The notes: generated by a model not told the origin, from the sequence alone. A DNA stretch of 64,000 nucleotides from Hymenobacter elongatus (GCF_004745955.1 NZ_SRLD01000011.1:51019-115018); one strand, 5' to 3'; shown: positions 10,111-19,318, counted from the first letter of the stretch. Numbers and translations: made by a program.

Positions 10111-11379
10111 TTAGTGCCCCGCATCGGCCGGAGCCTCGCCGGTACTCAGGCCCAGCTTCTTGACCAACGGTCCGATGCTGAGCCCCTGCACGATGATGCT
10201 GAAGATGACCACCACGTAGGTGATGCCCACAATCAGGTCGCGGGGCATGGACTCGGGTAGTGACAAGGCCAGCGCCACGGAGATACCGCCCCGCAGCCCT
10301 CCCCAGGTCAGCACGCGCAGGGTTTGCCGGTCGAAGGGGTAAAAGCGCTTGAGTAGCACCAGCGGCAGGCCCACCGATACCCAGCGGGCCAGCAGCACCA
10401 CCACGATGGCCACGACGCCCACCAGCAGCGTCGTGCGGCTGATGTCGAGGATAAGCATTTCCAGACCGATTAGCACGAAGAGCACTGCGTTGAGAATCTC
10501 ATCGAGCAGCTCCCAGAACTTGTCCAGGTACTCCCGCGTCACGTCCGACATACCCAGCTGCCGGCCCTTGTCGCCCACAATCAGCCCCGCCACCACGATG
10601 GCCAGTGGCCCCGAGGTGTGCAGCCGCGTGGCCAGGGCCGTGCCCCCCATCACCAGGGCCAGGGTAATCATCACCTCCACCTGGTAGTGGTCGATGCTGC
10701 GCAGGGCCCAGAACCCGGCATACCCCAGCGCCGCCCCCAGGGCAATGCCACCCACGGCTTCCTGCAGAAACAGCTGGCCAATCACGGCGGGCGTGGCCTG
10801 CGCGGCCCCGAACTTGGCTATCTGAAACAGGCTCACGAACACGACCACGGCAATGCCGTCGTTGAAGAGGGATTCGCCCACAATGCGGATTTCCAGGCGC
10901 TTGTCGATGCGTGCTTCCTTGAGAATACCCAGCACGGCAATGGGGTCGGTGGGAGAAATAAGCGCCCCGAACAGCAGGCAGTAGATAAAGTCGGTGGGCA
11001 GGCCAAACAGCGGCAGCAGGTAGTAGAACGCCGTGCCGACCAGGCCCGTGGACAGCAGCGTGCCGGCCGTGGCCATGGCCCCCACCGCCACCCCTTCTTT
11101 GCCCAAAGCCCGCAAGTCGACGTGGAGGGCGCCGGCAAACAGCAGAAAACTCAGCATTACCTGCATGAGCACGGTGTGGAAGTCGATGCTGCGCACCAGC
11201 TGACCCGCCGTGAGCACCCAATCCACGCCGAGCTTGCCCAAGCCAATGGCCAGCAGCGACGAAACCAGGGCCAACACCATCAGCCCGATGGTTCCCGGCA
11301 GCTTCAGGAAGCGGTGGTTGACGTAGCCAAATATGGCGGCTACCACGATGAGCAGGGCCAGGGTGTTGTATAATTCCAT
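10111..11379 (-). CDS. Na+/H+ antiporter, CPA1 (NhaP-like)
   Basis: 422 residues with about twelve membrane helices. Motifs include ALISPTDPIAVLGILKEA, RIVGESLFNDGIAVVVF (the N-D pair typical of electroneutral CPA1 exchangers) and LTWGGLRGGISVALALSLP near the end, all diagnostic of NhaP-type exchangers. It would exchange Na+ for H+ at the inner membrane. The ATG at 11379 is preferred over the adjacent TTG at 11382. The gene ends 60 bases from the start of the DUF2254 gene on the same strand, so the two could be cotranscribed. Confidence 0.92.
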   Translation of the reverse strand: MELYNTLALLIVVAAIFGYVNHRFLKLPGTIGLMVLALVSSLLAIGLGKLGVDWVLTAGQLVRSIDFHTVLMQVMLSFLLFAGALHVDLRALGKEGVAVGAMATAGTLLSTGLVGTAFYYLLPLFGLPTDFIYCLLFGALISPTDPIAVLGILKEARIDKRLEIRIVGESLFNDGIAVVVFVSLFQIAKFGAAQATPAVIGQLFLQEAVGGIALGAALGYAGFWALRSIDHYQVEVMITLALVMGGTALATRLHTSGPLAIVVAGLIVGDKGRQLGMSDVTREYLDKFWELLDEILNAVLFVLIGLEMLILDISRTTLLVGVVAIVVVLLARWVSVGLPLVLLKRFYPFDRQTLRVLTWGGLRGGISVALALSLPESMPRDLIVGITYVVVIFSIIVQGLSIGPLVKKLGLSTGEAPADAGH

Positions 11380-11624
11380 CAATTGAGGGGTACGGGTTAA
11401 AATCTAGTAGACGCGAATTTGGCAGACTTTGTTGACACGCCAGAGCAGGCCGTCACCAGCGCAGCTACGGATACTCATTGGGTATTTAGCCGGTAAGGCG
11501 GTACTTTGGCTGGCTCAAGCACCCCAAGCTGCGTTTCCTCAGCCCCCGGCCGGGGTGCGGGCTTCCGCAAAAAGACTGGTGACTACCCGGTGCCAACGGA
11601 GGCTGCTTACTTCTCTTTCTGCCT

Positions 11625-12995
11625 ATGAATATTTCCTTTTTTCGCTGGCTGCGTACCCGTTTTGACTTGGTGCACGATATGGCCGACCCGGCCGACATCG
11701 TGGCCAACGTAGAAGACGGCATGAGCTTTCGGGGCACCAACCTGTGGGTGCTTATGTTCGCCATTCTGGTGGCTTCGGTGGGGCTCAACGTCAACTCCAC
11801 AGCCGTTATCATCGGGGCCATGCTCATCTCCCCACTCATGGGGCCCATCGTGGGCATCGGCTTCGGGGCAGCCACGGTGGAGGTAGACCTGGTGCGGCGG
11901 GGCCTGAAAAACCTGTTCATCGCGGCCGGCATCAGCCTGCTGGTTTCGACCCTATACTTCCGGCTCACCCCACTCACCGACGCGGGCTCCGAGCTGCTGG
12001 CCCGCACCCAGCCAACCGCCTGGGACGTGCTCATTGCCCTGTTTGGCGGGGCGGCCGGCGCCGTGGGCCTCACCCGCCGCTCGCGGGGCAACACCATTCC
12101 CGGCGTGGCCATTGCCACGGCCCTAATGCCGCCCCTGTGCACGGCCGGCTACGGGCTGGCCACGGCCCATTGGAGCTACCTGTTTGGGGCGCTGTACCTG
12201 TTTTTTATCAACAGCGTGTTCATCAGCCTGGCCACCTTTCTGGTAGCACGCATCCTGCCGCTGCCGCACCATACCTTCGTCAGCCGCCAGCGGGCCCAGC
12301 GGGTGCAGCTCGCCGTCTGGGCCGTGGCCCTGCTCACGGGTGGGCCCAGCGTCTACTTGGCGGCCCGCATCGTGCAACGCACGGTGTTTGCCCACAATGC
12401 CCAGCAGTTCGTGGACGAGCAGCTGAACCTACCCGGTACGTTTGTAGTCACGCGCCGCATCGAAGCCGATACGCGCACCATCAATGTGCTGCTGACCGGC
12501 GAAACGCTCACGCGGGCCCAGCTGAGCAAAGCCCGGAACGAGCTGGCCCGTTACCGTCTGCCCAACGCCCAACTGACGGTGCGCCAGGGCCTGGCGCAGC
12601 TGGACTCCGTCGATGCCCAGACCATGCGCAACAGCGTGCTGGAAGACGTGCGCAGCCGCAACGAGCAAACCCTGGCCGGCTACGATGCCCGGCTGGCTCA
12701 GCTGCAGCAGGTGCTCACCCAGGCCGGACAACCGGCCCTGACCGGCCTGCCCGCCGCGTCGGCCCTGCTGCGCGAAGTGCAGGTAGAGCACCCCACGGTG
12801 CGCCAGCTCGGCCTGAGCCGACTTGTGCAACCGGCGGCCGATTCGCTCCGGGCCGATACCACCGTGGTGGTGGCGGTGCGCACCGCGCGGCCGCTGCCGG
12901 TGGCCGAGCAACAGCGCCTGCGGCAGTGGCTAACCCTGCGGGCCGGAGGCAAGCGCGCCGTGGAGCTGTTGCTCAACCCGGCGCTTGACAAGTAA
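11625..12995 (+). CDS. DUF389 family membrane protein
   Basis: 456 residues. After a short cytoplasmic N-terminus (FDLVHDMADPADIVANV) comes the DUF389 core: WVLMFAILVASVGLNVNSTAVIIGAMLISPLMGPI, then GGAAGAVGLTRRSRG and VAIATALMPPLCTAGYG. Five or six membrane helices are visible. The C-terminal 200 residues are soluble and contain a repeated alpha-beta pattern (TRTINVLLTGETLTRAQLSKAR...), which is longer than the minimal family. Function is unknown. The context of antiporters and channels is the only clue. Confidence 0.88.
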   Translation: MNISFFRWLRTRFDLVHDMADPADIVANVEDGMSFRGTNLWVLMFAILVASVGLNVNSTAVIIGAMLISPLMGPIVGIGFGAATVEVDLVRRGLKNLFIAAGISLLVSTLYFRLTPLTDAGSELLARTQPTAWDVLIALFGGAAGAVGLTRRSRGNTIPGVAIATALMPPLCTAGYGLATAHWSYLFGALYLFFINSVFISLATFLVARILPLPHHTFVSRQRAQRVQLAVWAVALLTGGPSVYLAARIVQRTVFAHNAQQFVDEQLNLPGTFVVTRRIEADTRTINVLLTGETLTRAQLSKARNELARYRLPNAQLTVRQGLAQLDSVDAQTMRNSVLEDVRSRNEQTLAGYDARLAQLQQVLTQAGQPALTGLPAASALLREVQVEHPTVRQLGLSRLVQPAADSLRADTTVVVAVRTARPLPVAEQQRLRQWLTLRAGGKRAVELLLNPALDK

Positions 12996-13581
12996 ATGAG
13001 CTGTAGCTTCGCTACTTGTGGATGTTGTTAAACGAACAGGGGAAACCGCCGACTCCAGCGCGGGCCTACTTCAAGGCTGCCTGACTTGGTTAATAATCAC
13101 CGACAACGTGTCCTTATTGAACGGGATACGCCTTTCAGACCAACCTTTTCACCAGGGTCAATTCTACAGCTTGGGCCTGCACCGCTGCGGCACGGGGGCT
13201 TCTTGCCAGAGCCGTGGCACCTTACATGCCGTCAGAGCTTGGTGCCTCTGGGTCTGCGTGAAATCAGGCTGTTCCAGCTTCACCAGCTGCTGCACACGGT
13301 GAGCCAAAGAAACCGCGTGCGGCATGAGTACCACTTGCTGCCGCAGCATCCGATGCCTGCATACTTCCAGAGCCGCCTATTGAATGCCGCATCCTTGTTC
13401 TGTTGCTTTAGCTTAGCCGTTTAAGACGTGGCTCATCTGCTGCAGGAGCTGGTTGCTACGGGTGGTGTCGCCCTGGTCCATGTCGCGCAAAGCCGCCCCA
13501 CTGGCCTAGGCATTGGCATTGGCCTCATCACCTGCTGAGGCATCCCGCGCCTGCGGAAGTCCGGCTAGGCGGGCGCGGACC
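12996..13581 (+). other. intergenic stretch with possible decayed coding remnant
   Basis: Nearly 600 bases without a supportable gene. On the minus strand, about 13423-13500 reads AALRDMDQGDTTRSNQLLQ followed by QMSHVLNG and a stop, with an amber codon just upstream. This looks like the tail of a helical protein whose body is lost. I could not identify a family and call no gene here. Confidence 0.3.
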
Positions 13582-14493
13582 TCACATCAGGAAAAAAGCT
13601 TCGGGGGCCAGAGGCGCGGGCACCTCTGGCTCCTGCAGCAGCTGCTTGAGGTTGATTTCGACGGTGCGGGCAATGGCCGTGACCGGCGTATCGGTGGGCT
13701 TGTTGTTGAAGGGGTCCTGCAGGTAGCGCGCGGTGCGTTCCAGCAGAAAAAACGAGGAAGCCGTGGTCAGCAGCACCGGAATTTCCCACAGCCCGATGGT
13801 CTTGACCAAGCCCAGAGACAACGTCATCAGAAACAGGTAGATAAACAGGTACACCAGCAGCCGGTAGCTCACCGGAAACACCGTAGTTTTAATGCGTTCA
13901 GCCTGGCCCATGGCATCGCAGAGGCGCACCAGCGTCGCATCGAGCTGCACTTGCTGGTAGGCGTTGATGGCCTGGCTCTGCAACAAGCCTTGCAATTGGT
14001 CGGAGTGCAGGGCCAGCAGGGCAAAAGGTTTGTTGGCCTGCGGCCGCAAATACGCCAGGTCCGGCTCGCCCAGATGGGCGGCCAGCCCGGCCAGGGGGTC
14101 CAGCCCGCGCAAGGTTTGACCCAGGCAGTAGCACCACGCAATTTGGCGGTAGGCAGTGGTTCGCAAGGGCGAATCCAGGGCCGCCGGGCGCAAACCTTCA
14201 TTGGTCACAAACGTGCGAATCTGCAGCACCAGCGTGCGGGAGTCGTTGGCGATGGCGCCCCAAATCTTGCGCGCCTCCCACCACCGGTCGTACGACTGGC
14301 TGGTTTTGAAGGCCAGCAGCAGGGCAATCGAACTGCCCAGAATGGTGGGTAGCTGCAGAGGAATCAGCGGCAGGTACTCGCCGAGCCCGAGCTTTAGCAG
14401 GTGAAAAAAGCTGGAAATGAGCAGCACCCGCACGACATCGGCCCGGATGTGCTTGAAAATGTAGCGCAGGGGAAACCGGGCGTTGAGCAGCAT
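13582..14493 (-). CDS. bestrophin-family anion channel
   Basis: 303 residues with the bestrophin (UPF0187) plan: ARFPLRYIFKHIRADVV, then LPLIPLQLPTILGSSIALLLAF and the signature KTSQSYDRWWEARKIWG. Two further helices and a C-terminal TPVTAIARTVEINLKQLL with an acidic-proline end follow. Bacterial bestrophins form pentameric channels in the inner membrane. It lies 51 bases downstream of the STAS-like gene (14545-14940) on the same strand, so the two probably form one transcript. Confidence 0.9.
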   Translation of the reverse strand: MLLNARFPLRYIFKHIRADVVRVLLISSFFHLLKLGLGEYLPLIPLQLPTILGSSIALLLAFKTSQSYDRWWEARKIWGAIANDSRTLVLQIRTFVTNEGLRPAALDSPLRTTAYRQIAWCYCLGQTLRGLDPLAGLAAHLGEPDLAYLRPQANKPFALLALHSDQLQGLLQSQAINAYQQVQLDATLVRLCDAMGQAERIKTTVFPVSYRLLVYLFIYLFLMTLSLGLVKTIGLWEIPVLLTTASSFFLLERTARYLQDPFNNKPTDTPVTAIARTVEINLKQLLQEPEVPAPLAPEAFFLM

Positions 14494-14544
14494 GGCAAAC
14501 AGGGGTGGTTACGCCGTTAGGAATCGGGAACGGGGCCGGCGGTA

Positions 14545-14940
14545 CTACTGGTTCAGCAGCGCCCGCCGGGCCACGGCCAGGTCCTCGAAGCCGGCAACGG
14601 CCCCGCTCACAATGCCGTGTAGCGCTTCTTCAGTGGAGCGCCGCCCTAAATAGTCCGTCGAATAAACCACCGCGTGATATTCCAGCCCGGCACGGCGGGC
14701 CCGCGGGTACCAGTCCAGACTGAACCACGCCGCCATGTCGGCCCAATAGCCGTGGATGGCGGCGTGGTTATCCAGCAGCCGGTGGCAGTGCTGGCGGCCC
14801 AAACACGCCAGAATCAGTTCGTAGCCGGCTTCGATGGTGGCCGGCGTTTGTTCCCGCGCCCAAATGGCGTGGATGTAGTCCGACACGACGTCGTATTCCA
14901 GCACCAGGGTAGCGGATTCGTGAAGAATACGGTGTTTCAT
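14545..14940 (-). CDS. STAS/SpoIIAA-like small protein upstream of the bestrophin gene
   Basis: 131 residues. It opens with a beta strand pair (ATLVLEYDVVSDYIHAIW), followed by a long helix (TPATIEAGYELILACLGRQH). Next come a strand and loop LLDNHAAIHGYWADMAAWFSLDWYPRA, a YHAVVYSTD strand and a C-terminal helix (GAVAGFEDLAVARRALL). The plan resembles the protein at 8216-8623 and the SpoIIAA/STAS fold. It is in tandem with the bestrophin gene, suggesting a regulator of, or cofactor for, that channel (inference from position). Confidence 0.5.
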   Translation of the reverse strand: MKHRILHESATLVLEYDVVSDYIHAIWAREQTPATIEAGYELILACLGRQHCHRLLDNHAAIHGYWADMAAWFSLDWYPRARRAGLEYHAVVYSTDYLGRRSTEEALHGIVSGAVAGFEDLAVARRALLNQ

Positions 14941-15097
14941 TTAGTAGAGCAAGGACTCCAGGCCGGGAAGATGATGCTAAGGCCTGCACCGACGCCGGGG
15001 TTGGGCTTCGGCACTGATGCAGTCCGGTTGAGCACCTGGGTTTACCCCATAAAGGTAACCTTTCCCGGCCGGCCATGACACCAATCAGGCGGGTGAG

Positions 15098-15109
15098 TGA
15101 CGTGCGTCA
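15098..15109. promoter_or_regulatory. Crp/Fnr-type dyad upstream of hemA
   Basis: TGACGTGCGTCA, a perfect TGA-N6-TCA dyad whose centre lies about 97 bases before the hemA ATG. The half-site geometry is that of Crp/Fnr regulators, and fnr-type control of hemA is known in other bacteria. It is one of a set of such dyads placed at similar distances in this window. Confidence 0.45.
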
Positions 15110-15200
15110 TGCTTTCCGCCTGAAGTATAAGGGACCTTTGTTGGTGGCCGCCCCGCCCGCAAGAGCGCGGGTGGCGGGTCCCTCCTCTTCGTTTCGCCGC

Positions 15201-16472
15201 ATGAACCAGCGCTTTAAAGTTATCAGCCTCACCCACCGGAAAGCGCCGCTCGCCATCCGCGAGCAGCTGGCCCTGGACGAGCCGGCCTGCCGCCAGCTGT
15301 TGCTCATCCTGAGCCAGGAGCTGGGCCTGACGGATGTGCTGGTGCTGAGCACCTGCAACCGCACGGAGGTCTACTACAGCGCCCCACAGGACCAGTGCGA
15401 CGCTATTCTCAGCGAGCTGGCCCACCTGAAGAGTCTTCCCGATACCGCCCAGATAGCGCCCTATTTTACCAGCACTACCGGTGCCAATGCCGCCGTAGGT
15501 CATCTGTTTGAAGTGGCTATGGGCCTGGACGCGCAGGTAGTCGGCGACCAGCAAATCAGCCACCAGGTGAAGCAGGCGTACCAATGGTCGGCCGAGGCAG
15601 ACGCGGCCGGACCGTTTCTGCACCGGCTGCTGCACACCGTGTTTTTTACCCACAAGCGGGTGCGCCAGGAAACGGGTTTTTGCGACGGGGCGGCCTCGGT
15701 CGCCTACGCCACGCTGCAGCTGGTGGAAGACCTGACGGCCCATCTGGCCAGTCCGCGGGTGCTGCTCATGGGCGCGGGCCCCTTCGGAATGGATGTAGCC
15801 CGGCACTTCGGGGCCAGCCGCCGGTTTGCGCACGTTACCATCTGCAACCGGACGCGGGCCAAGGCCGATGCTCTGGCCACCGAGTGCGGCCTGCGGGTGC
15901 TGGACTTTGCTGACCTTGCCCAAGGCATTCAGGAGGCGGATGTAGTTGTTTCCTCAGTGGCGGCCGCGGCACCGGTCATTACGGCCCAGCTGCTGGCTCC
16001 CGCGGCGGTACTCAGCCACAAATACTTCGTCGATCTGTCGGTGCCCCGCAGCATTGCCCCCGACGTGGAAACGGTGCCCGGCGTGCTACTCTACCCATTG
16101 GATGCCATCCGGAGCAAAGCCTCCGCGGCCCTGGAGCGCCGGCTGGCGGCCGTGCCGCAGGTGCGGGCCATCATCGCCGAAAGCATGGCGGGCTTACAGG
16201 ACTGGAGCGAGGAAATGGAGGTTTCGCCCACCATCCAGAAGCTGAAAAACGCGCTGGAGCAGCTGCGGCAGGACGAAATGAAGCGCTTCAGCAAGAAAAT
16301 GAGCCCCGCCGAAGCCAGCCTGCTCGATAAAATCACCCGGTCGCTGATGCAAAAGGTGCTCAGGCAGCCCGTGCTACAGCTCAAAGCCGCCTGCAAGCGC
16401 GGGGAGCCCGGCCAGCTGGTGGAGTCCCTCACGGCGTTGTTTGATCTGGAGCGGCAGCCGGTTCCGGCCTAG
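15201..16472 (+). CDS. hemA: glutamyl-tRNA reductase
   Basis: 423 residues. It reduces glutamyl-tRNA to glutamate-1-semialdehyde, the first step of C5 haem synthesis. The catalytic cysteine lies in VLSTCNRTEVYY, the NADPH-binding loop is VLLMGAGPFGMDVA, and the C-terminal dimerisation helices (LEQLRQDEMKRFSKKM...) are present. The block usually written G-E-x-Q-I-x-G-Q is GDQQISHQVKQAY here: Glu is Asp and the second Gly is His. This may therefore be a divergent paralogue rather than the main enzyme. The ATG at 15201 aligns with the family start (MNQRFKVISLTHRKAPL); the frame upstream is not conserved. It is preceded by a Crp/Fnr-type dyad and followed by a Usp gene, suggesting low-oxygen control to supply haem for the oxidase. 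Confidence 0.9.
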   Translation: MNQRFKVISLTHRKAPLAIREQLALDEPACRQLLLILSQELGLTDVLVLSTCNRTEVYYSAPQDQCDAILSELAHLKSLPDTAQIAPYFTSTTGANAAVGHLFEVAMGLDAQVVGDQQISHQVKQAYQWSAEADAAGPFLHRLLHTVFFTHKRVRQETGFCDGAASVAYATLQLVEDLTAHLASPRVLLMGAGPFGMDVARHFGASRRFAHVTICNRTRAKADALATECGLRVLDFADLAQGIQEADVVVSSVAAAAPVITAQLLAPAAVLSHKYFVDLSVPRSIAPDVETVPGVLLYPLDAIRSKASAALERRLAAVPQVRAIIAESMAGLQDWSEEMEVSPTIQKLKNALEQLRQDEMKRFSKKMSPAEASLLDKITRSLMQKVLRQPVLQLKAACKRGEPGQLVESLTALFDLERQPVPA

Positions 16473-16526
16473 GTCAGAACGGCCCGCCAGCCAGCCTCAC
16501 TCATCACCTGCCTGGCGCCGACGGCC

Positions 16527-16538
16527 TGACAAACGTCA
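16527..16538. promoter_or_regulatory. Crp/Fnr-type dyad upstream of uspA
   Basis: TGACAAACGTCA, a TGA-N6-TCA dyad centred about 118 bases before the ATG of the Usp gene at 16650. The flank reads CC-dyad-CC, so symmetry extends less far than at 25858 and 30496. Confidence is limited because a six-base pattern occurs by chance. Confidence 0.35.
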
Positions 16539-16649
16539 CCTTTTCGGCTCGTTCCGCTCATGCGGGGCGGCGGAACGGAACCGGATATTTGCGTTAGGCC
16601 GGGTCCCGCTCCAGGTCCGCTCTAACCCACCTTTTCGCATCTTGTCCTC

Positions 16650-17510
16650 ATGAAAAACCTGCTGGTTCCCACCGACTTCTCCGCCGAATCGCACCACGCC
16701 TTTGACGTTGCCCTGCAGCTGGCCCGCCGCCTGGGCAGCCGCGTGACGCTGCTGCACGTGGTGGAAGTGCCCGAAACGGCTACTGTCAGCGGGGCAGTCG
16801 GGGGCATTGAGCTGCCGGACCGCGACGAAGGAATGGATGATGCATGGATGCCTCAGCTGCTGAAAGAAACCAGGCGGCGCATGCACGAGCTGGTGAGCGA
16901 AGCCAGCCGGACCAGCCCCACGGTGTCCGTGCGCGACCTGGTGCTGACGGCCCGCACCGACTCAGCCATCCTGCAGACCATCGAAGAGCAGCACATCGAT
17001 TTGGTGGTTGTCGGTGCCCAGATTCATACGGAAACGGAAGTTCTTTTCGAAGGCTCACACACCGAGCAGCTGGTGCGGCTGGCTCCCTGCCCGGTGCTCA
17101 CCGTGAAATATGCCGTGGCGGATTTTGCGCCGCGCCGCATCCTGTTCGCGTCCGACTTCACGGCTGAAGCCGACCAGGCCGTGCGCGGCCTGCGTCAGGT
17201 GCAGGCCCTGTTCCCCGACGCCGAGCTGCACCTGCTGCAAGTAATAGAAGACGAAGCGCAGCGCGCCGCTGTGCAGGCACAAATCACGGCTTTTGCGCAG
17301 CGCCACGGCCTGCAGCACCCGCGGCCGGCCGTTTTTATCGACTCCAGCCCCAGCGAGGGTATCCCCAGGTATGCCCGGCAGGTGCAGGCGAATCTGCTGG
17401 TTGTTCCCACCCACGGCCGCACCGGCCGGCACCGCTTCCTGCACACCAGCATCGCCGAATCCGTGGCTACTCATGCCTTTCCGCCGGTGCTCACTTTCAA
17501 GCTGGCGTAG
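16650..17510 (+). CDS. tandem universal stress protein
   Basis: 286 residues made of two Usp domains. Domain 1 (about 1-150) opens MKNLLVPTDFSAESHHAFDVALQLA and has the strand IDLVVVGAQIHTE. Domain 2 opens RRILFASDFTAEADQAVRGL and ends in LLVVPTHGRTGRHRFLHTSIAESVATHA, which carries the G-x2-G-x9-G-(S/T)-like ATP loop pattern. Usp proteins are cytoplasmic and commonly induced by oxygen limitation or energy stress. It follows hemA at about 180 bases with its own dyad upstream and is closed by a strong hairpin terminator. Confidence 0.9.
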   Translation: MKNLLVPTDFSAESHHAFDVALQLARRLGSRVTLLHVVEVPETATVSGAVGGIELPDRDEGMDDAWMPQLLKETRRRMHELVSEASRTSPTVSVRDLVLTARTDSAILQTIEEQHIDLVVVGAQIHTETEVLFEGSHTEQLVRLAPCPVLTVKYAVADFAPRRILFASDFTAEADQAVRGLRQVQALFPDAELHLLQVIEDEAQRAAVQAQITAFAQRHGLQHPRPAVFIDSSPSEGIPRYARQVQANLLVVPTHGRTGRHRFLHTSIAESVATHAFPPVLTFKLA

Positions 17511-17539
17511 GCCAACTATTGGGCTCATAGCTCCAACTG

Positions 17540-17573
17540 AAAACACCCGGCCGATAATTCAGCCGGGTGTTTT
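17540..17573. terminator. bidirectional hairpin terminator
   Basis: A 12-base stem (AAAACACCCGGC, its complement at 17562-17573), a 10-base loop and T-rich ends on both strands. It sits between the convergent uspA (ends 17510) and lipoprotein (ends 17593) genes and can serve both. Confidence 0.8.
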
Positions 17574-17592
17574 CGTTTATATACCCAGGACT

Positions 17593-18300
17593 TCAGGCCG
17601 TACAGGGCTCGCGCAGGTCGATGAAGATGAGCCGCCAGCGCCCCCCGGCCCCCGCCGATTTAGCAAAGTGAAACCGGAAGCCCGTGCGGGTTTGCAGCAC
17701 CGTGCGTACGGTACGGCCCTGCGCGGCCTTGCCCTGGGCCGCCGTGCCGCCTTTCACGGTAGCACTCGCCCAAAATTCCAGGCTCCGAAAAGCGGTGGCG
17801 GGGCCGGCGAAGCAGCCCTGCTGGGCAAATCCCGCGTTCTGCCTGGTTTGCAGGCCGCAATCCGCTGCGGGCAGCTGCTGCATGACGCGCAGCTGCGGGC
17901 AGGTCATCAGCTGCTTGTCCAGCGAAAAGAGGGGCAGGTTCTGGTAGGCACGGCGAAAAGCGCCCACCTCGGCCACCCGCGTCACCAGCGGCATCGCGCC
18001 GGGCTGCTCCAGAATCCAGAGGCCAAACTCCGGGTCGATCAGCTGGTTGAGCACCTCGGCATCGTGGCCGCGCAAAGCGCCTTCCAGCAGCAGCCAGGCA
18101 CCGGCCACCGACGTATCGGCGGGCATCACCGGGTTTTCAGTGCGCGCGGCGGCAGAGTCGGGCTTGGGCAGGTTGTCGGTGGCGACCTGCATGGTGCCCT
18201 GGCCAGCCGTTTCGTCGGGCATGCCGTTGGGGTTTTTGGTGTCGCAGGCTACCAGCAATAAGGAAAGTGCGGCAGCGGCGAGGATGGGGGGAATGCGCAT
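17593..18300 (-). CDS. hypothetical lipoprotein
   Basis: 235 residues from the ATG at 18300. The N-terminus MRIPPILAAAALSLLLVACD is a lipoprotein signal with the lipobox LLVAC, so the mature protein would start at Cys19. The rest is a soluble domain with several cysteines (TCPQLR, ADCGL, GCFAG, EPCTA) and a closing beta-rich part (GFRFHFAKSAGAGGRWRLIFIDLRE) reminiscent of NTF2-like proteins. I do not recognise the family. It is the last gene of the minus-strand run that begins at ccoNO. Confidence 0.75.
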   Translation of the reverse strand: MRIPPILAAAALSLLLVACDTKNPNGMPDETAGQGTMQVATDNLPKPDSAAARTENPVMPADTSVAGAWLLLEGALRGHDAEVLNQLIDPEFGLWILEQPGAMPLVTRVAEVGAFRRAYQNLPLFSLDKQLMTCPQLRVMQQLPAADCGLQTRQNAGFAQQGCFAGPATAFRSLEFWASATVKGGTAAQGKAAQGRTVRTVLQTRTGFRFHFAKSAGAGGRWRLIFIDLREPCTA

Positions 18301-18347
18301 GGGCTCAGGGGGAAAGTAACAAAAGGAAGGTGGGCCGCACTGCGCCA

Positions 18348-19268
18348 TCACACCCAGGGCACGGCGCGGTAAGCGGCAAGCCGGGTGGCGGCTGCTTCCT
18401 GCGCCAGCCGTTCGTGGCAGTGCTCGCAGCAGGTGTCCGTGACTGGTTGCTCGGCCGCCCGCAGCACCAGCACCGGGATTTGGGTGTGGTAGGCCTGCGT
18501 TTGGGTATAGCACAGGTCGAAGTAGCGCAGCAGCTGCGCGGTATCGGCCGGGACAATGATGAGCAGCTGCGCCTGGGTGCGGGCGCAGTACTCACTGATG
18601 CCTTCCAGCGGGGCGTCGTCTTCCACCAGGTGCTCGGTGATGGTGGGCCAGGTGAGCTGGGCCGCGGCCCGGCCCAGGGCCTGCTTCAGGTGCCGCCGCC
18701 GGGGCCGGGCCGTGTGCGGGTAGAACTGCACCAAATCCAGCGGCCCCGGAAAGGCACTGGCCAGGCCTGAGAGCCGGGGCAGCAGGTGCAGGTTCAGGGC
18801 GTCGAAATCGGCGGAGAAAACCAGGCGATTGGGTAAAGACCGCCGGCCGGCCGGCACTATCAGCACCGGGCAGCTGACTAAGGCGGTGATGGTAGCCGCG
18901 TGGTTGCCGGGGGCCACTTGCTGGCCGCAGTCGATGTGTTCCAGGCCCATCACCACGAGGTCAGCGGCGCAGGCGGCGGCTTCGGCCTGCACGTGGTCGT
19001 GCAGGCAGCCGGCCAGCACCCGGTAGCGGTACTGAATCCGGCGGCCGTTCTGGCGGGTGAGCTGCTGGTAGCGCAGGCGCTCCACCAGCCCGCGCAGGCG
19101 CTGTTCCTGGGCCAGCAGCACGGTGGCCGGCTCGTCGGTCGCAGCATCGGGCTGGTGGCAGTACAGCAGCACCACTTCCGCCGGCCAGCGCACGGCCAGC
19201 TTGTTGGCGTAGGCCAGGGTGTGCTCGGCGGCGGGGGTGTGGTCGATGGGAACGAGGATGGTTTTCAT
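18348..19268 (-). CDS. tandem universal stress protein of the cbb3 gene run
   Basis: 306 residues. Usp domain 1 opens MKTILVPIDHTPAAEHTLAYANKLA and contains ADLVVMGLEH. Domain 2 opens RLVFSADFDALNLHLLPRL and contains AQLLIIVPAD. The C-terminus is unusual for a Usp: VTDTCCEHCHERLAQEA carries a CCEHCHE cluster that could bind a metal. The gene follows the TauE/SafE gene by 50 bases and probably belongs to the cbb3 transcript. Confidence 0.85.
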   Translation of the reverse strand: MKTILVPIDHTPAAEHTLAYANKLAVRWPAEVVLLYCHQPDAATDEPATVLLAQEQRLRGLVERLRYQQLTRQNGRRIQYRYRVLAGCLHDHVQAEAAACAADLVVMGLEHIDCGQQVAPGNHAATITALVSCPVLIVPAGRRSLPNRLVFSADFDALNLHLLPRLSGLASAFPGPLDLVQFYPHTARPRRRHLKQALGRAAAQLTWPTITEHLVEDDAPLEGISEYCARTQAQLLIIVPADTAQLLRYFDLCYTQTQAYHTQIPVLVLRAAEQPVTDTCCEHCHERLAQEAAATRLAAYRAVPWV

Positions 19269-19318
19269 GGGCGAAAGCAGGCAGAAGGCCGAAGAATGGG
19301 GAATGAAGAATTAAGCAG

